DNA from: Cladosporium sp. IMV 00045
Taxonomy: Eukaryota; Ascomycota; Dothideomycetes; Cladosporiales; Cladosporiaceae
DNA: 64,000 bases
Assembly (NCBI GenBank): GCA_001931905.2
Contig: MSJI02000499.1
Span: 95,144 to 159,143, forward strand
Direction of reading: 5' to 3'
The position numbers and the translations under genes were made by a program. The first letter of the stretch is position 1. The number at the start of each line of letters is the position of its first letter. Of this stretch, positions 1 through 9,575 are shown piece by piece. The notes under the pieces were generated by a model. That model was given only the letters and a program-made list of their open reading frames with translations, was not told where the DNA came from and did no database searches.

Positions 1-260
1 ACAAGAAACTTCGGCGACGAAGGCAATCTCGTCTCCTCTGAAAGCGCCGCGTAGAAACGATGGCGATCGGCCCTTTCAATCCAGGTTTCAGCGCCACCTA
101 CCTCATGACTCTCGTCCCGGACATCGTCGACCAGGTCTCGATATTCTCGGACATCATGCTGTAGCGTGCCAAGAACAACACTCTCTTCCGCATGAAATTC
201 TCCACAACGACACTGACCATAGACATCACTGCAAGAGTCGTCCTGGGATGCATGAATCGA
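1..260 (+). pseudogene. Cytochrome P450 fragment, degraded
   Basis: Conceptual translation, changing frame once near position 78, gives a typical fungal microsomal P450 stretch: EGNLVSSE, then PFNPGFSATYLMTLVPDIVDQ, then NTLF and TLTIDITARVVLG (the C-helix to E-helix region of fungal CYPs). Two stop codons (TAG near 52 and near 163) and a frameshift interrupt it. Both stops lie where relatives have Trp or Gln/Glu, so each could come from a C:G to T:A transition. No I-helix, ExxR or haem-Cys region follows before the gap at 513. The stretch clearly matches the second relic at 7843-8703. The gene probably began outside the window. P450 ancestry is seen directly in the motifs; the subfamily is not determined. 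Confidence 0.75.
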
Positions 261-512
261 ATGAATGGATGTATGATGAAAACTACATGTAGGTGTATAA
301 CACTAAATCAATTGCCCCCCAATCTCGGAAACCCAGCTTGCAAATTTCTGGTTGTTGGTATTGAGTATCGTACATGATCTCGCTTCAATCGTACCATCAC
401 ATCTCCCACGGACAGGTAGGTAGTGAGTTATTCGTTTCCATCGGAAGCGATTGCCCGTGTACATTTCGAAACGTCACACAACCAACCAGCATCGGATCTC
501 TCCCGAGTCCCC

Positions 513-532
513 NNNNNNNNNNNNNNNNNNNN
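513..532. other. Assembly gap (20 N)
   Basis: Exactly 20 N, the same length as the gap at 37814-37833, so the number is a placeholder and not a measured size. On its right the sequence begins inside the coding region of an Ssb-type Hsp70. On its left there is no Hsp70 sequence, only P450 debris and noncoding DNA. The bulk of the Hsp70 gene is either in the unsequenced gap or the join is wrong. Confidence 0.95.
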
Positions 533-954
533 ACCGCCACTGAGAAGACCTCTGGCCGCTCTGCCAACATCACCATCTCCAACTCCGTTGGCAAGCTCTC
601 TTCCTACGAGATCGAGAAGATGGTTGAGGACGCCGAGAAGTTCAAGACCTCCGACGAGGCTTTCAGCAAGAAGTTCGAGTCCCGCCAGCAGCTCGAGAGC
701 TACATCTCCCGCGTTGAGGAGATCGTCAGCGACCCCGGCATGAGCATGAAGCTCAAGCGTGGCCAGAAGGAGAAGATCGAGTCCGCCCTCAGCGACGCCA
801 TGGCCCAGCTCGAGGTTGAGGACGCCAGCAGCGACGACCTCAAGAAGAAGGAGCTCGCCCTCAAGCGTGTCGTCACCAAGGTAAGCGATGGTTGAAAGAA
901 CTGCATACGAAGAATCTTGACTAACGCAAAATTCAGGCCATGTCCACCAGGTAA
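533..954 (+). CDS. SSB1: Ribosome-associated Hsp70, Ssb type (3' end only)
   Basis: This is the C-terminal substrate-binding/lid part of a cytosolic Hsp70 of the Ssb class, the chaperone that binds nascent chains at the ribosome with the Zuo1-Ssz1 (RAC) cochaperone. Visible are [20 protein letters not shown] at the end of the beta-sandwich, then the alpha-helical lid ([37 protein letters not shown]) and LKRVVTK. An intron at 881-936 (GTAAGC, branch CTAAC at 921, CAG) joins to a tiny last exon, GCC ATG TCC ACC AGG TAA at 937-954, giving AMSTR at the end. This C-terminus lacks the EEVD tail of Ssa-type Hsp70, as expected for Ssb. The 5' three quarters of the gene are missing because of the 20-N gap. 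Codon choice is strongly C-ending, typical of a highly expressed gene. Confidence 0.88.
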
Positions 955-1244
955 ACAACTCCTACGGGCGGTTTTGCTTTCCATCATGTTTCACTAGACT
1001 GTTACCAAGGACCAGTCTGAGCAAAAAAGCACTTCGGTTTCGGATGGCCAGGGGTGCATGGACTCTTAACGGTTATGTTCTTTTTTTCAAGCGAGCATTA
1101 CAAGTAGCTGCTTTTCGTTTTCCCACGGCCATGAATAGACAAACGCCGTGTGAGATTGAGATGCCTGTATGAAATGCGTATTGCAAATGACAATTTGTCG
1201 TCTTCTCTTCAAAGCCCTCTTGATTTGTTCATGCGACAAACACA
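955..1244. other. Ssb 3' flank, no gene seen
   Basis: Downstream region of the Hsp70 gene. No conserved reading frame; grades into the repeat field that starts near 1245. Confidence 0.5.
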
Positions 1245-3750
1245 GCTTTCTCCGTGGTGGGCATGTTTTTGGGTGTACGAAAGCTGATGATACTAGCATG
1301 TGTGAAGCGGAGATTGAGGGATGAAGTTAGTAATTTCTAGATCGATTTGAACGCTCTCTCCGTGGACTATGGTCTTTTCAGTGTGCCAACGCCGATGATA
1401 CTAGCATACGGGGTGTGGAGATATTGCGATTTCCACTTCGGCCTTATCGATTCATCTCGAGTGCTTTCACCACTCTCTCCGTGGCCAATGTGCTTTTCAG
1501 TATACGAACGCTGACGGTACCAGCGCATGTGACGCGGGGACATCGTGATTTCTACTCTGATTATTCAAAGACTTCGACCGCTCTCTCCGTGGCCAACATG
1601 CTTTTCGGTGTACGGAGGCTGCTGGCATTAGCGTAGGTGGCGCAGGGATATCGTTATTTTTACATTGATCATTCGAAGGCGTCGACCGCTCTCTCCGTGA
1701 CCAACACCATTTTCGGTGTGCGGATACTGAGGATACTAGCATATGCAGCACGGAAAAACTCGTATTTGCTGAGCCGGATTCTCCGTCGTCAATCTGCTTT
1801 TCAGTGTGCGGACGCTGATGATACTAGCATAGGAAGCACGGAGAGACCGGTTTTTCCTCGACCAACCTCTCCGTGGTCAATCCGATTCTGGGTATAGTGA
1901 AGCTGATGATACTAGCACGCGTAGCACGGAGAAAGGAGTACTTCTTGGACCAATTTCTCCGTGGTCAATCTGCTTTTAGATGTACGAGAGTATATGATAC
2001 TAGCATAGGCGGCGAGGAGAGACTAGCATGTCTTAAATCGATCCCTCTATGGTCACTCTGCTTTTATGGTGTTGAAAGTTGATGATACCAGCACAAATAA
2101 ATTCGGAGATCGTGTCGTTTGAGATCATCGATCTCAGTGGTATGGTGGCTTTAGCATATCGGTATCGATGGTATTAGTACGGAGAGTACGGAGATGCCTG
2201 GCTCCCATACTGGCTATCTCCGTGGGATTGATCTTTTCTGAGTATGCGAGAGCTGATGAAGCTAACACAAACTTTGGAGACTGAATCGTTTGAGATCATC
2301 AATCTCAGCGGCATGATGCCTTTTCAGTACCCCAGCGTAGCTGGCAGTAGCGTTCAACATACGGAGATGCCTTACTCGTATCTCGACGATCTCCCTGGAA
2401 TGGTTGATTTTTCAAGATACCAAAGTTGAGGGTAGGAGCATGTGGAGTATTGAGATATTTCGTTTACATTTCATTGATCTCCTTGGGATCAACATTCTCA
2501 TAGTATATAGGAGTGAGTGATAGTTGCACGTGAAGTATAGAGAGTGCAGACTTCTTAGGCCGCCTTCAATGGGATTTCGACCTACTGAGTTTGATCATTT
2601 TAGCATGTGGAGAGCGAAGACACTTTGCTTACAATTATATCATCTCTATGGGATTGATCCGTTCTCAGTGTATCAAAGAGAAAGGTAACAGCATGCAGAT
2701 TACGGGGATCATTGATCCCTTCGATGACGCTCTCGGTGAAAGAGTTCCACTTACAGCATATTGAGGTTGACGGTAATACCACAATTGCCTGGAAGAAACC
2801 ATGCATCATATTCAATCTTGTACTCTCCGGTCGAAGCTACTTTCCGGTCGAAGTGATAGCTTGGATCTCTCAATTGCAGCGATGCCATGTTCGTGCATCG
2901 ACGTTAATGATACGACCACGAACAAATTGGACAAAGCTCTCTTCGATAGACTTCGTCTTTCCAGAACGAAGCGATAACTTAGATTAGTGTCTCGCAGCAG
3001 CAAGGATGTATTCTTAGTAAGACGAGGTTGATGATACTTCCACGATCCGGAGAACGGTGATTCGGAAAAAGAGTATCTCAATCGATGGATGAGTAATGTG
3101 TGATCTGATGTTGATAGCAATAGCATAGCACGTTTCTGCTATCTGGAGGATAAATCAATATGCGAGTCAGAAAAATTTCGAGTTATTGAATGATTTCACA
3201 TGACACCGACGCTGCCGGTACTACTATCAGTCAGCCCTGCAGACGAGATGAGAATTGGAGATGACATAAGACTACAACAACCGCGAGTCTCAACAGCTCA
3301 CAGTTCGAGCTTCATAAGCGATGTTGACGGTATTATGATCAATTAATACAGAATAGACATAAGTCTATGATGATTCAATATGCTCGATCCAGGGCTTGTT
3401 CCCTGATGGAAGATCGGTTTTCCAATTGTCTAAAGTTGATCATGATACAAGCAGAAAATGTCATGGAGCAAGATACATATTGGATCCAGATGTTTCATTT
3501 ACAATTGAACCGCCTGCGATGCACTTTGACTTCTTTCATGTGCAATTCAAATACCGGAAAGGTGACTTTCGATATGAATACCTCAAAGCAGAGCATGACC
3601 CCGATCGATGTTCTGAACGCATTGTCATGAAATGGTGTCATCATATGAGACCCTAGGCATTCGACGGAAAGCCGATTCGTTCGGTTACATGGAAATCGAC
3701 GGTACGAGGGAAGTGTTATCACAGGAGATGCTGCGAAAGGCATCTCTCTC
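1245..3750. repeat. Degenerate tandem repeat field with 108-bp and 88-bp phasing
   Basis: A core close to GCTGATGATACTAGCAT recurs at about 1286, 1394, 1513, 1621, 1729, 1817, 1905, 1993, 2081, 2167 and 2255, and in weaker form near 2340, 2428 and beyond. Spacing is 108-119 bp for the first five copies and then very close to 88 bp. Between cores runs a second block, TCTCCGTGGTCAATCTGCTTT. Each unit also has a CACGGAGA-type block, so adjacent units form inverted repeats, for example CACGGAGAG 1837-1845 with CTCTCCGTG 1867-1875, and CACGGAGAAA 1925-1934 with TTTCTCCGTG 1954-1963. Copies become steadily more diverged towards 3.7 kb. No long open frame runs through the units, so it is not a coding repeat in its present state. 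Confidence 0.8.
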
Positions 3751-4029
3751 AATTGCGCTCCCACTTTGTAGGCATGCTAGAGTTAGTTCATCTGAGCATA
3801 CCTGCTGAGAAGAGAATCTAATTTCTCGAGGCTTTGTCTATCAAGCAGTGGCCCAGCCTTCAGACATACTTCGTTATCACAAGAAGACCTTTCTCAATCG
3901 ACAGCCCTTGTAATGAAAGACGTCAGCGTCTACACTCCCCTTCGACCCGAACACTCCCCACTTGCCAAAATCCCACTCAACCCATCCAGAAAACCCATCC
4001 CCAAACCAAACCAACCCCCATCCCACCAT

Positions 4030-4659
4030 CTACAAAACCCCCATCTCCCTCCAAACCCCCTCCTCAAACCCATCCATGAGCCCCGTAAACCCAGGTCCCC
4101 TCTTGACCCACCCCTTGACTCCCCCCTCCAGCACCATAACCTGCATATCCCCATCGCCCGCAACCTCCCTAACATGCTCCAAAAACCAACTAGCGCACCG
4201 CTGCGCCCTGCCGCCATCGCTCGACGAGCCGCACGTGAAAACGACCCATTCCATGTTGGCCTTGTAGGCGAGCTCATACCTACAGACACACAAAAAACGT
4301 CAGCATGGCGCCACTCACGCGAATCGCGAAGCTCATTGCTGAGGTTTGGCAACAGGTACTCACAGAATCCCACGATTCCACCAAAACCCCTGCGCAGGGA
4401 TGTTGAGGGAGCCGCGAATGCTGCCGCCGACGTAGTCGGTGCGGCGCACGTCGATGATGAGGAGAGAGGCGATTTTCATGGACAGGATCATTTGGGCGCG
4501 CTGGGGAGGGAAGTGCGGGATGGGGAGCAGGCGGGGGGCGGGGAAGGAGGCGTGCCACGGTTGTCCTTCTTCTGAGGTGGCATCTTGGGTTTGGGGAGGG
4601 GGTTGGGCGGTGGTGGTGGTGTCCGAGGTGGCGGCCGTGGAGGTGGGTTCGGAAGCCAT
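4030..4659 (-). CDS. Cdc25/rhodanese-type phosphatase domain protein
   Basis: Two exons, complement(4030..4279, 4364..4659), encode 181 aa. The intron 4280-4363 has GTGAGT and CTGTAG ends and joins WWNRGI-L to YELAYKAN in frame. The protein is a single rhodanese fold of the small Cdc25-like class (as in fission yeast Ibp1 and budding yeast Ych1). IIDVRRTDYVGGSIRGSLNI at about residues 68-87 is the DVR..DY..G.I.GS.N signature. VVFTCGSSSDGGR carries the presumed catalytic Cys115. VLEGGVKGW is the C-terminal glycine motif. The loop after the Cys is CGSSSDGGR, longer than a classical CX5R loop, so whether it hydrolyses phosphate or arsenate or transfers sulfur is open. The first 35 residues are low-complexity, Ser/Thr rich. 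Family assignment is firm, substrate unknown. Confidence 0.8.
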
Positions 4660-5320
4660 GATTGTTTGATTTGACTTGAGGGGTGGATTTGCGTTTATTT
4701 GATTTTGTGGGCTTGAGAGGGCGTGGAATGGGTGGATGGTCGAGATAAAGGGAGTTTCAAAAAAGTTATATTCGATGTCGATGATATGAAGTTCGAAAGA
4801 CAGATATATAATAAGTTTACAGATTGAGGGGTGAGACGGGTGGGATTGAAGTGGGCTACATAAAGTGGAGCCTCGAACTTCTTATTTGGGCTGATGAGCT
4901 TAACAAACTTCAATAATGTTAAGAGGTGAGAATTGACTCGGCTTCATCTCTTTTTATTTGATTTTCATGTTTCGCGATTCGTTTGTCAATTCTGGAGAGA
5001 TAGCATATTGACATTGGCTGAAGGTGCGTGGGCCCAACGATTTCCATCTTAGATCGATAGGGTTGTACGAATCGCTCGACCACTTTCCAGTTCTTGATTT
5101 CAATATGCTTGTGAGACATGAATTTGGATGGGATCTTGCCCGCTTTGTTTGGAAGATATTTTTGGGTCATTACTTATTAAGACTCTGCATCAGAAGTCTT
5201 GGTCATGCTCTATTTTCAAGGCTCTGTTCTTCTTCAATTCCATTCCTTCACCTTCACTTCAATGCAAGGCTGATCCGTTTCTCCATCCGTCTCCCCATCG
5301 GACTTTCGTCAATCAATCAA
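4660..5320. other. Intergenic region
   Basis: Lies between the start of the rhodanese gene (reading left) and the stop of the sorting nexin gene. Short frames here have no recognisable features; I see nothing else. Confidence 0.5.
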
Positions 5321-7290
5321 TCAAGCCCCCTCACCCCCCTCCCCACCCTCCTCCGCCGCCTTCTTCTTCTTCTCCCTCTGCACCCCCTCCAAATCCTTCA
5401 CGAACTTCTCCCAAATCTGCACATTATTCTCAAAGAACTCGACATTCGCATCCGCCAAACCCTCCAAAGCATCCTTGAACTCCACCGCCTTGATCCTCTC
5501 GAAATCACTGACTTCCTTAACGACTTCTTCGTCGAAAGCCTCGCTGGTCTTCTTCGCGGCCTCAACCTCAGTCTGCAAGCGCTGGATTTGCACTTCCAGC
5601 CTGCGCTGTCTTTCACGCCGGGCCTGCTCGTGGTCCACGCCGCGGACGTCTTCGATTTTCTGGCGCAGAAATCCGGACGCGCCCATGTTCCCGCCGTGCG
5701 AGGCGAGGGAGTCGCGCTCCTGCGCCGCTTTGGTCAGGTAGTCGGTCAGGCCCTCGAAGTCGAGTTGTTTCTGCTCGCGGGTTTTGAGGAGGGATTTCAC
5801 GCTGACGCCGTAGGCTTCCATGTCCTTCAGGCTGCCCAGGTAGTTCTGGTCGGTGTGGTCGCGCAGCTCTTTCCAGCCCTCGCTCGTGTCCTGCAGGCTT
5901 GCGGCGAATTTCGTCAGCTCGTCCGTGACGCCGGGCTCGAGGGCGGAGAGTTTCTGGAATTGCTGCGCGAGGTCGGCGTAGTCTGTTTCGAGGTCTGATT
6001 CGCGCTTGGCGACGCGCGCGACGGTCTTGCTCACCGTGCCGAGGTCGTCGTCGAGTTTCTTGGCGCGCTCTTCCACTTCGATGAAGCGCCTGTCGGCTTT
6101 GTGGGGCTTGGTGAAGGCGTTGAGGAAGCTGTCGGTCCAGGTCTCGAGCACGCCGCCGGACGTGCCTTCGCTGCTGCTGAGGCCCCGGGAGGGCCGGCTG
6201 CGCATCGTCGCGTTCCAGTCGTTGCTTTCGAGGAAGAGGGCGAGAATTGTGGAGCGGCGGAGGACGGGGTGGAGGGTCAGGCGTTTGAGAAAGCGGCTGA
6301 GGGAGTGCGCGCGGCGCGCGGTGAAGTCGGCGCTGAAGCGGTCTCCGCGCACGTAGGACATGTTGTGCTTGTCGGGTAGAGGGGGGACGGCGCATTGGGG
6401 GTATTCTTTGACGAGGGTCTTGTAGAGGAAGACGAAGTCGGTGAAGCGGCGGCGGGCGGACGAGTTGGAGGATTGGAATGATTTGAAGTCGGTCTGTGAT
6501 TGTTAGTGGGGGGAGTAGCACATTTTGACAAGACTAGACATACGTTTGTGGTCACCAGGTAGGATGTGTATACGTTCTGTGTGCCTTCACCCTCTTTCTG
6601 CGGCTTGGTGACGGTGCATTCGAGCACGCCATGGTCTCCGGGACCTGAAAGATCTTGAGCATCTGCGTTCGGACCGGCTTGAGACCATTCTTGATTGGCA
6701 TAGTCGTGTTCGGTGTCCATGGTGTGGTGGGTGCCTGGTGCGGCGATGCTGTCCGAGTTGGAACTTGCTTGTGAAGGGAATGTGTATCTGTTCGCCTGGC
6801 GGGTGGGAGTTTGGCGCAGTGCAGTGGGTATGTACTGGTATTGACCGGCTTCCCTCCCAGTTGGGCCGTCTAACTGAGATGGTGGTGGAGGATGATCAAC
6901 GATGTCGTAGTCGGAATCGTCGGCACTGACAGCCTCGAAGTCGTCGTCGTCGTCGTCGTCGTTGTTGTTGTCGGAGAGGTCAACACCGTCGAGATCTGGC
7001 GGAGGAGGTCTGAAGATGTTTGGGTGGAGGGGGGAGGGAGTGTTGGTGGATGTTGAAGGAGTTGCAGCAGTAGTATTGTCGGATTGCTGGTGCCAAACGC
7101 TGGAAGAGCGCAGCAGTTCGTCATGCTCTGGGGAGCTCGGCGACAGAGTGGAGAGGGCTGGCGCTGGCGCTGGCGCTGGCCTTGCCTCACTTGCCTGTGG
7201 TTGGCGCGCATCAACCGTGCTCGGCGGGCTCTGATTGGTGCTGAGCCGGCGCCGAGAGTTGTTCGAGCGCCGAGAGATGGTTGATTGCAT
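5321..7290 (-). CDS. SNX4: Sorting nexin Snx4/Atg24 (PX-BAR)
   Basis: Two exons, complement(5321..6493, 6544..7290), 639 aa. The intron 6494-6543 (GTATGT, CACAG) joins SYLVTTN to TDFKSFQSS. Residues 1-210 are disordered, Ser/Pro rich, with an Asn/Asp run encoded by a GTC/GTT repeat near 6940-6972. The PX domain follows at about 220-342 (LECTVTKPQKEGEGTQNVY, RRRFTDFVFLYKTL, RGDRFSADFTARRAHSLSRF), with the basic residues that bind phosphatidylinositol-3-phosphate. A helical BAR domain fills about 355-630. Snx4 dimerises with Atg20 or Snx41/42 on endosomes for retrieval of cargo such as the SNARE Snc1 to the Golgi and acts in selective autophagy. That role is established for the family and inferred here. 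The start chosen is the first ATG of the open frame; a shorter form is possible. Confidence 0.85.
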
Positions 7291-7842
7291 CGTTTGTTTG
7301 TTTGATACTTATACTATGATTGTTATTGGTGATAAACTTACCTCTCATAGTTGTAGTATTGGGTGTGTTTTCGCTTTTGTTTAGTGGTGGAAGGCACGAT
7401 GCAGCAGCGTCAACAACACAGCAGTCAATCGACGCTGGCATTCACAGCAGGCGCTTGTGATCGACGTCATCACATGCCCCCTCTGCTTCATGTGAGAGAC
7501 CTCGCTTTGGCTCTACCTGCCACACTTCATTCTATTCACTTCAACTTTATCCAGTCTCTGAATATAACAACAGGCAATCTCTTCTGCGATAAGCCTATAT
7601 GTACTTGCACCAAAGACGTCACCTAATCGAATCACATGCATCTACGCACTCCCTTGTCTGTAGCGCTAGTTGGTATACATCAATGCCTATCATCTCCACT
7701 TGACACCGATCATGCTTGAATCATACAGCTTATTGGACTACAGGGTAGATTCCCTTAACACAGGTAGGTGACGGCTCGGATAGTGGTTTGCCCGTTGATC
7801 TTTCAGCCCTCACCTTCTCCTTTGCTGCATTACTCATTCTCC
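7291..7842. other. Intergenic region upstream of SNX4
   Basis: Presumed SNX4 promoter and leader plus spacer to the P450 relic. No conserved frame seen. Confidence 0.45.
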
Positions 7843-8703
7843 ATGCTAAGGTACCCTTCCATTTCACCTCAATCAGTTCCCCACTGCGACAATATTTCCA
7901 CCCTCGAACTCGTGACTCCCACCCGCCTATCATGGGCGGTTAGCATCGTCTTCCTGACATTGATCCTTCGCTTGTGGCAAAAGCTACATCACCATCGCAG
8001 TCTCGTCAAAGGCCTTCCAGGCCCACCCCCTCTCACATCTCCGGATCTCTCGTCAGCATGGGCGAGGCCATCTCCAAACAGCCACCCAATGCCGCACCCC
8101 AGACATACCCTCTTTTATAAGGAGAGATGCAACCTGGGCGACTGGTTTGTCTCTGACATCTGGCCCCTCGGTCCCGGACATCGTTGATCAAGTCTCGATC
8201 TCGGAAATCATGATGAAGCGTGCAAGGAACAACACCCTCTTCCCTATGGAAGTCGCCACAGCCAAGTTGACAATCGAAATCATTCGAAGCGTCGTCCTGG
8301 ACCACGACCTCCACTTACAAGTCCGCAGCAACGAGCTCGTCGACGCCCTCATCTCACAAACCAACAGGGATCGCATGGGAATACAATTCCGACCCCTCGA
8401 ACAGATCGATTTCCGCATCGACAACGTCCAAGCACGGAACGATTACAAAATGAACCGCTGGATCGGCCGCCTACTGGATTGAACGCTTCTCGTCCCACAG
8501 AGAAGAAGACACCTGCACCACGCCCCGCCGCAATGCACCTAATCGCTTAAAGACGAGTCCACCACAGAAGATCTCCGCACCTCCAAAACCCCACCACCCT
8601 CGACCCCAACTTCCGCACCGCCGCCGTCCCCAACGTCAAAACCTTCCTCTTCGCCGGCCACGATACGACTAGTAGCACAATCAGCTACGCCCGATTTCTG
8701 CCC
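7843..8703 (+). pseudogene. Cytochrome P450, degraded and internally deleted
   Basis: The remains follow P450 order. ATG at 7843 starts an N-terminal anchor (WAVSIVFLTLILRLWQKL) followed by the proline hinge KGLPGPPP. A stretch near 8059 reads MGEAISKQPPNAAPQTYPLL, ending in a stop. After another frame change comes KERCNLGDWFVSDIWPLGPG. This jumps directly to VPDIVDQVSI, NTLF and TLTIEIIRSVVLD-like sequence; in intact relatives about 60 residues lie between. The frame stops after RWIGRLLD near 8481. A further frame at 8638 gives the I-helix FLFAGHDTTSSTI with the oxygen-binding motif. The ExxR and haem-Cys parts are absent. At least three frame breaks plus a deletion make it non-functional. 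It is a close relative of the relic at 1-260. Confidence 0.85.
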
Positions 8704-9575
8704 GGCATATGGGGAGTTGCACTTGCTGGGTGGGGATGGGGATGGATGGATAGCGGGGACGGGGATGGGAATAGGGGGTGAGATGAGCATGTGGGGAGAG
8801 GAGGCGTGGTGGGCGCAGAGGGGGAGGGGGTATGTTGGGGAGATTGGAGGTGAGGGAATTGTGAAGGGGAGGGCCAGGCTGGGGTGAATGATGAAATACA
8901 AAATAATATTCCAGCTGTGTTTCCGTAAACGCAGCTCGATTTCCAGGTGTGATATCGTACGTATCTTGATTTCAAGCCATCACATTCTACATGGTAAGCA
9001 CCTAGGTACGTTCCCGGTCCATGCCCGTCTAACAATATATACCTTACATAGCCACGAGATGAGTTCCGCGAACTTCCTTCCGCAAGGCACAAGTGCCAAT
9101 CCTGCGTGGTGCATCTGTCGCAATGCCCGTTCGTCGGCTGATGCGGCAGAAGGTGGAATGCCTTCCGGTTGGACCGGGAGGCGGCTTTTGGTCCGTTGGT
9201 ATTCTTCTTTTTCTCTTCTCCAAAGAAGAAAAGGGCGAGCTGGAGTCCCCGGCAAGCCTTAGCATTCCTGATACTTGAATGAGGGAGCTGTGAGCGCTCT
9301 GAGGCTCATCGAAACGACCTCGTCGTTCGCAAGCGGGCGCTGATTTCCGTAGTTCTGGCCGTTCTGTTTGTTTTGTTGCGGGCCTTCTGACGAGGAACAT
9401 TCGGCATACCACTGGCCGCAGTGTCGCTGCTTGGTCATCCGAGTTCCATGCCGGGAATCGGAAGGTGTCGTAGCAGAGGAAGAGACAGAGCACACAAAAG
9501 CCCTCTCCGTATCTTCCGCGAGACCAGGATGAAGGGCGCAAGAGCGAAGAAATAGGACGAAACGAACTTCTTCGC
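8704..9575. other. Intergenic, G-rich then unique sequence
   Basis: From about 8720 to 8880 the + strand is strongly purine-rich (GGGGATGG-type runs), with no P450 homology left. The rest to the RCL1 stop shows no credible gene. Confidence 0.45.

Noticed and set aside
374..895. Open frame of 173 codons spanning the first gap
   Set aside because: It joins unrelated left-contig sequence to the Hsp70 frame through N bases of arbitrary number; only the part after 532 is real.
1415..2082. Short frames in the repeat field as a possible repeat-protein gene
   Set aside because: Unit lengths of 88 bp are not multiples of three and stops occur in all frames, so no repeat protein can be encoded now.
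1245..3750. CRISPR-like array
   Set aside because: The organism is a fungus, unit and spacer lengths do not fit, and the units are degenerate along their whole length.
5024..5998. 324-codon + strand frame opposite SNX4
   Set aside because: Lies wholly antisense to a clear PX-BAR gene; Leu/Phe-rich translation is the mirror of its Glu/Lys-rich coiled coil.
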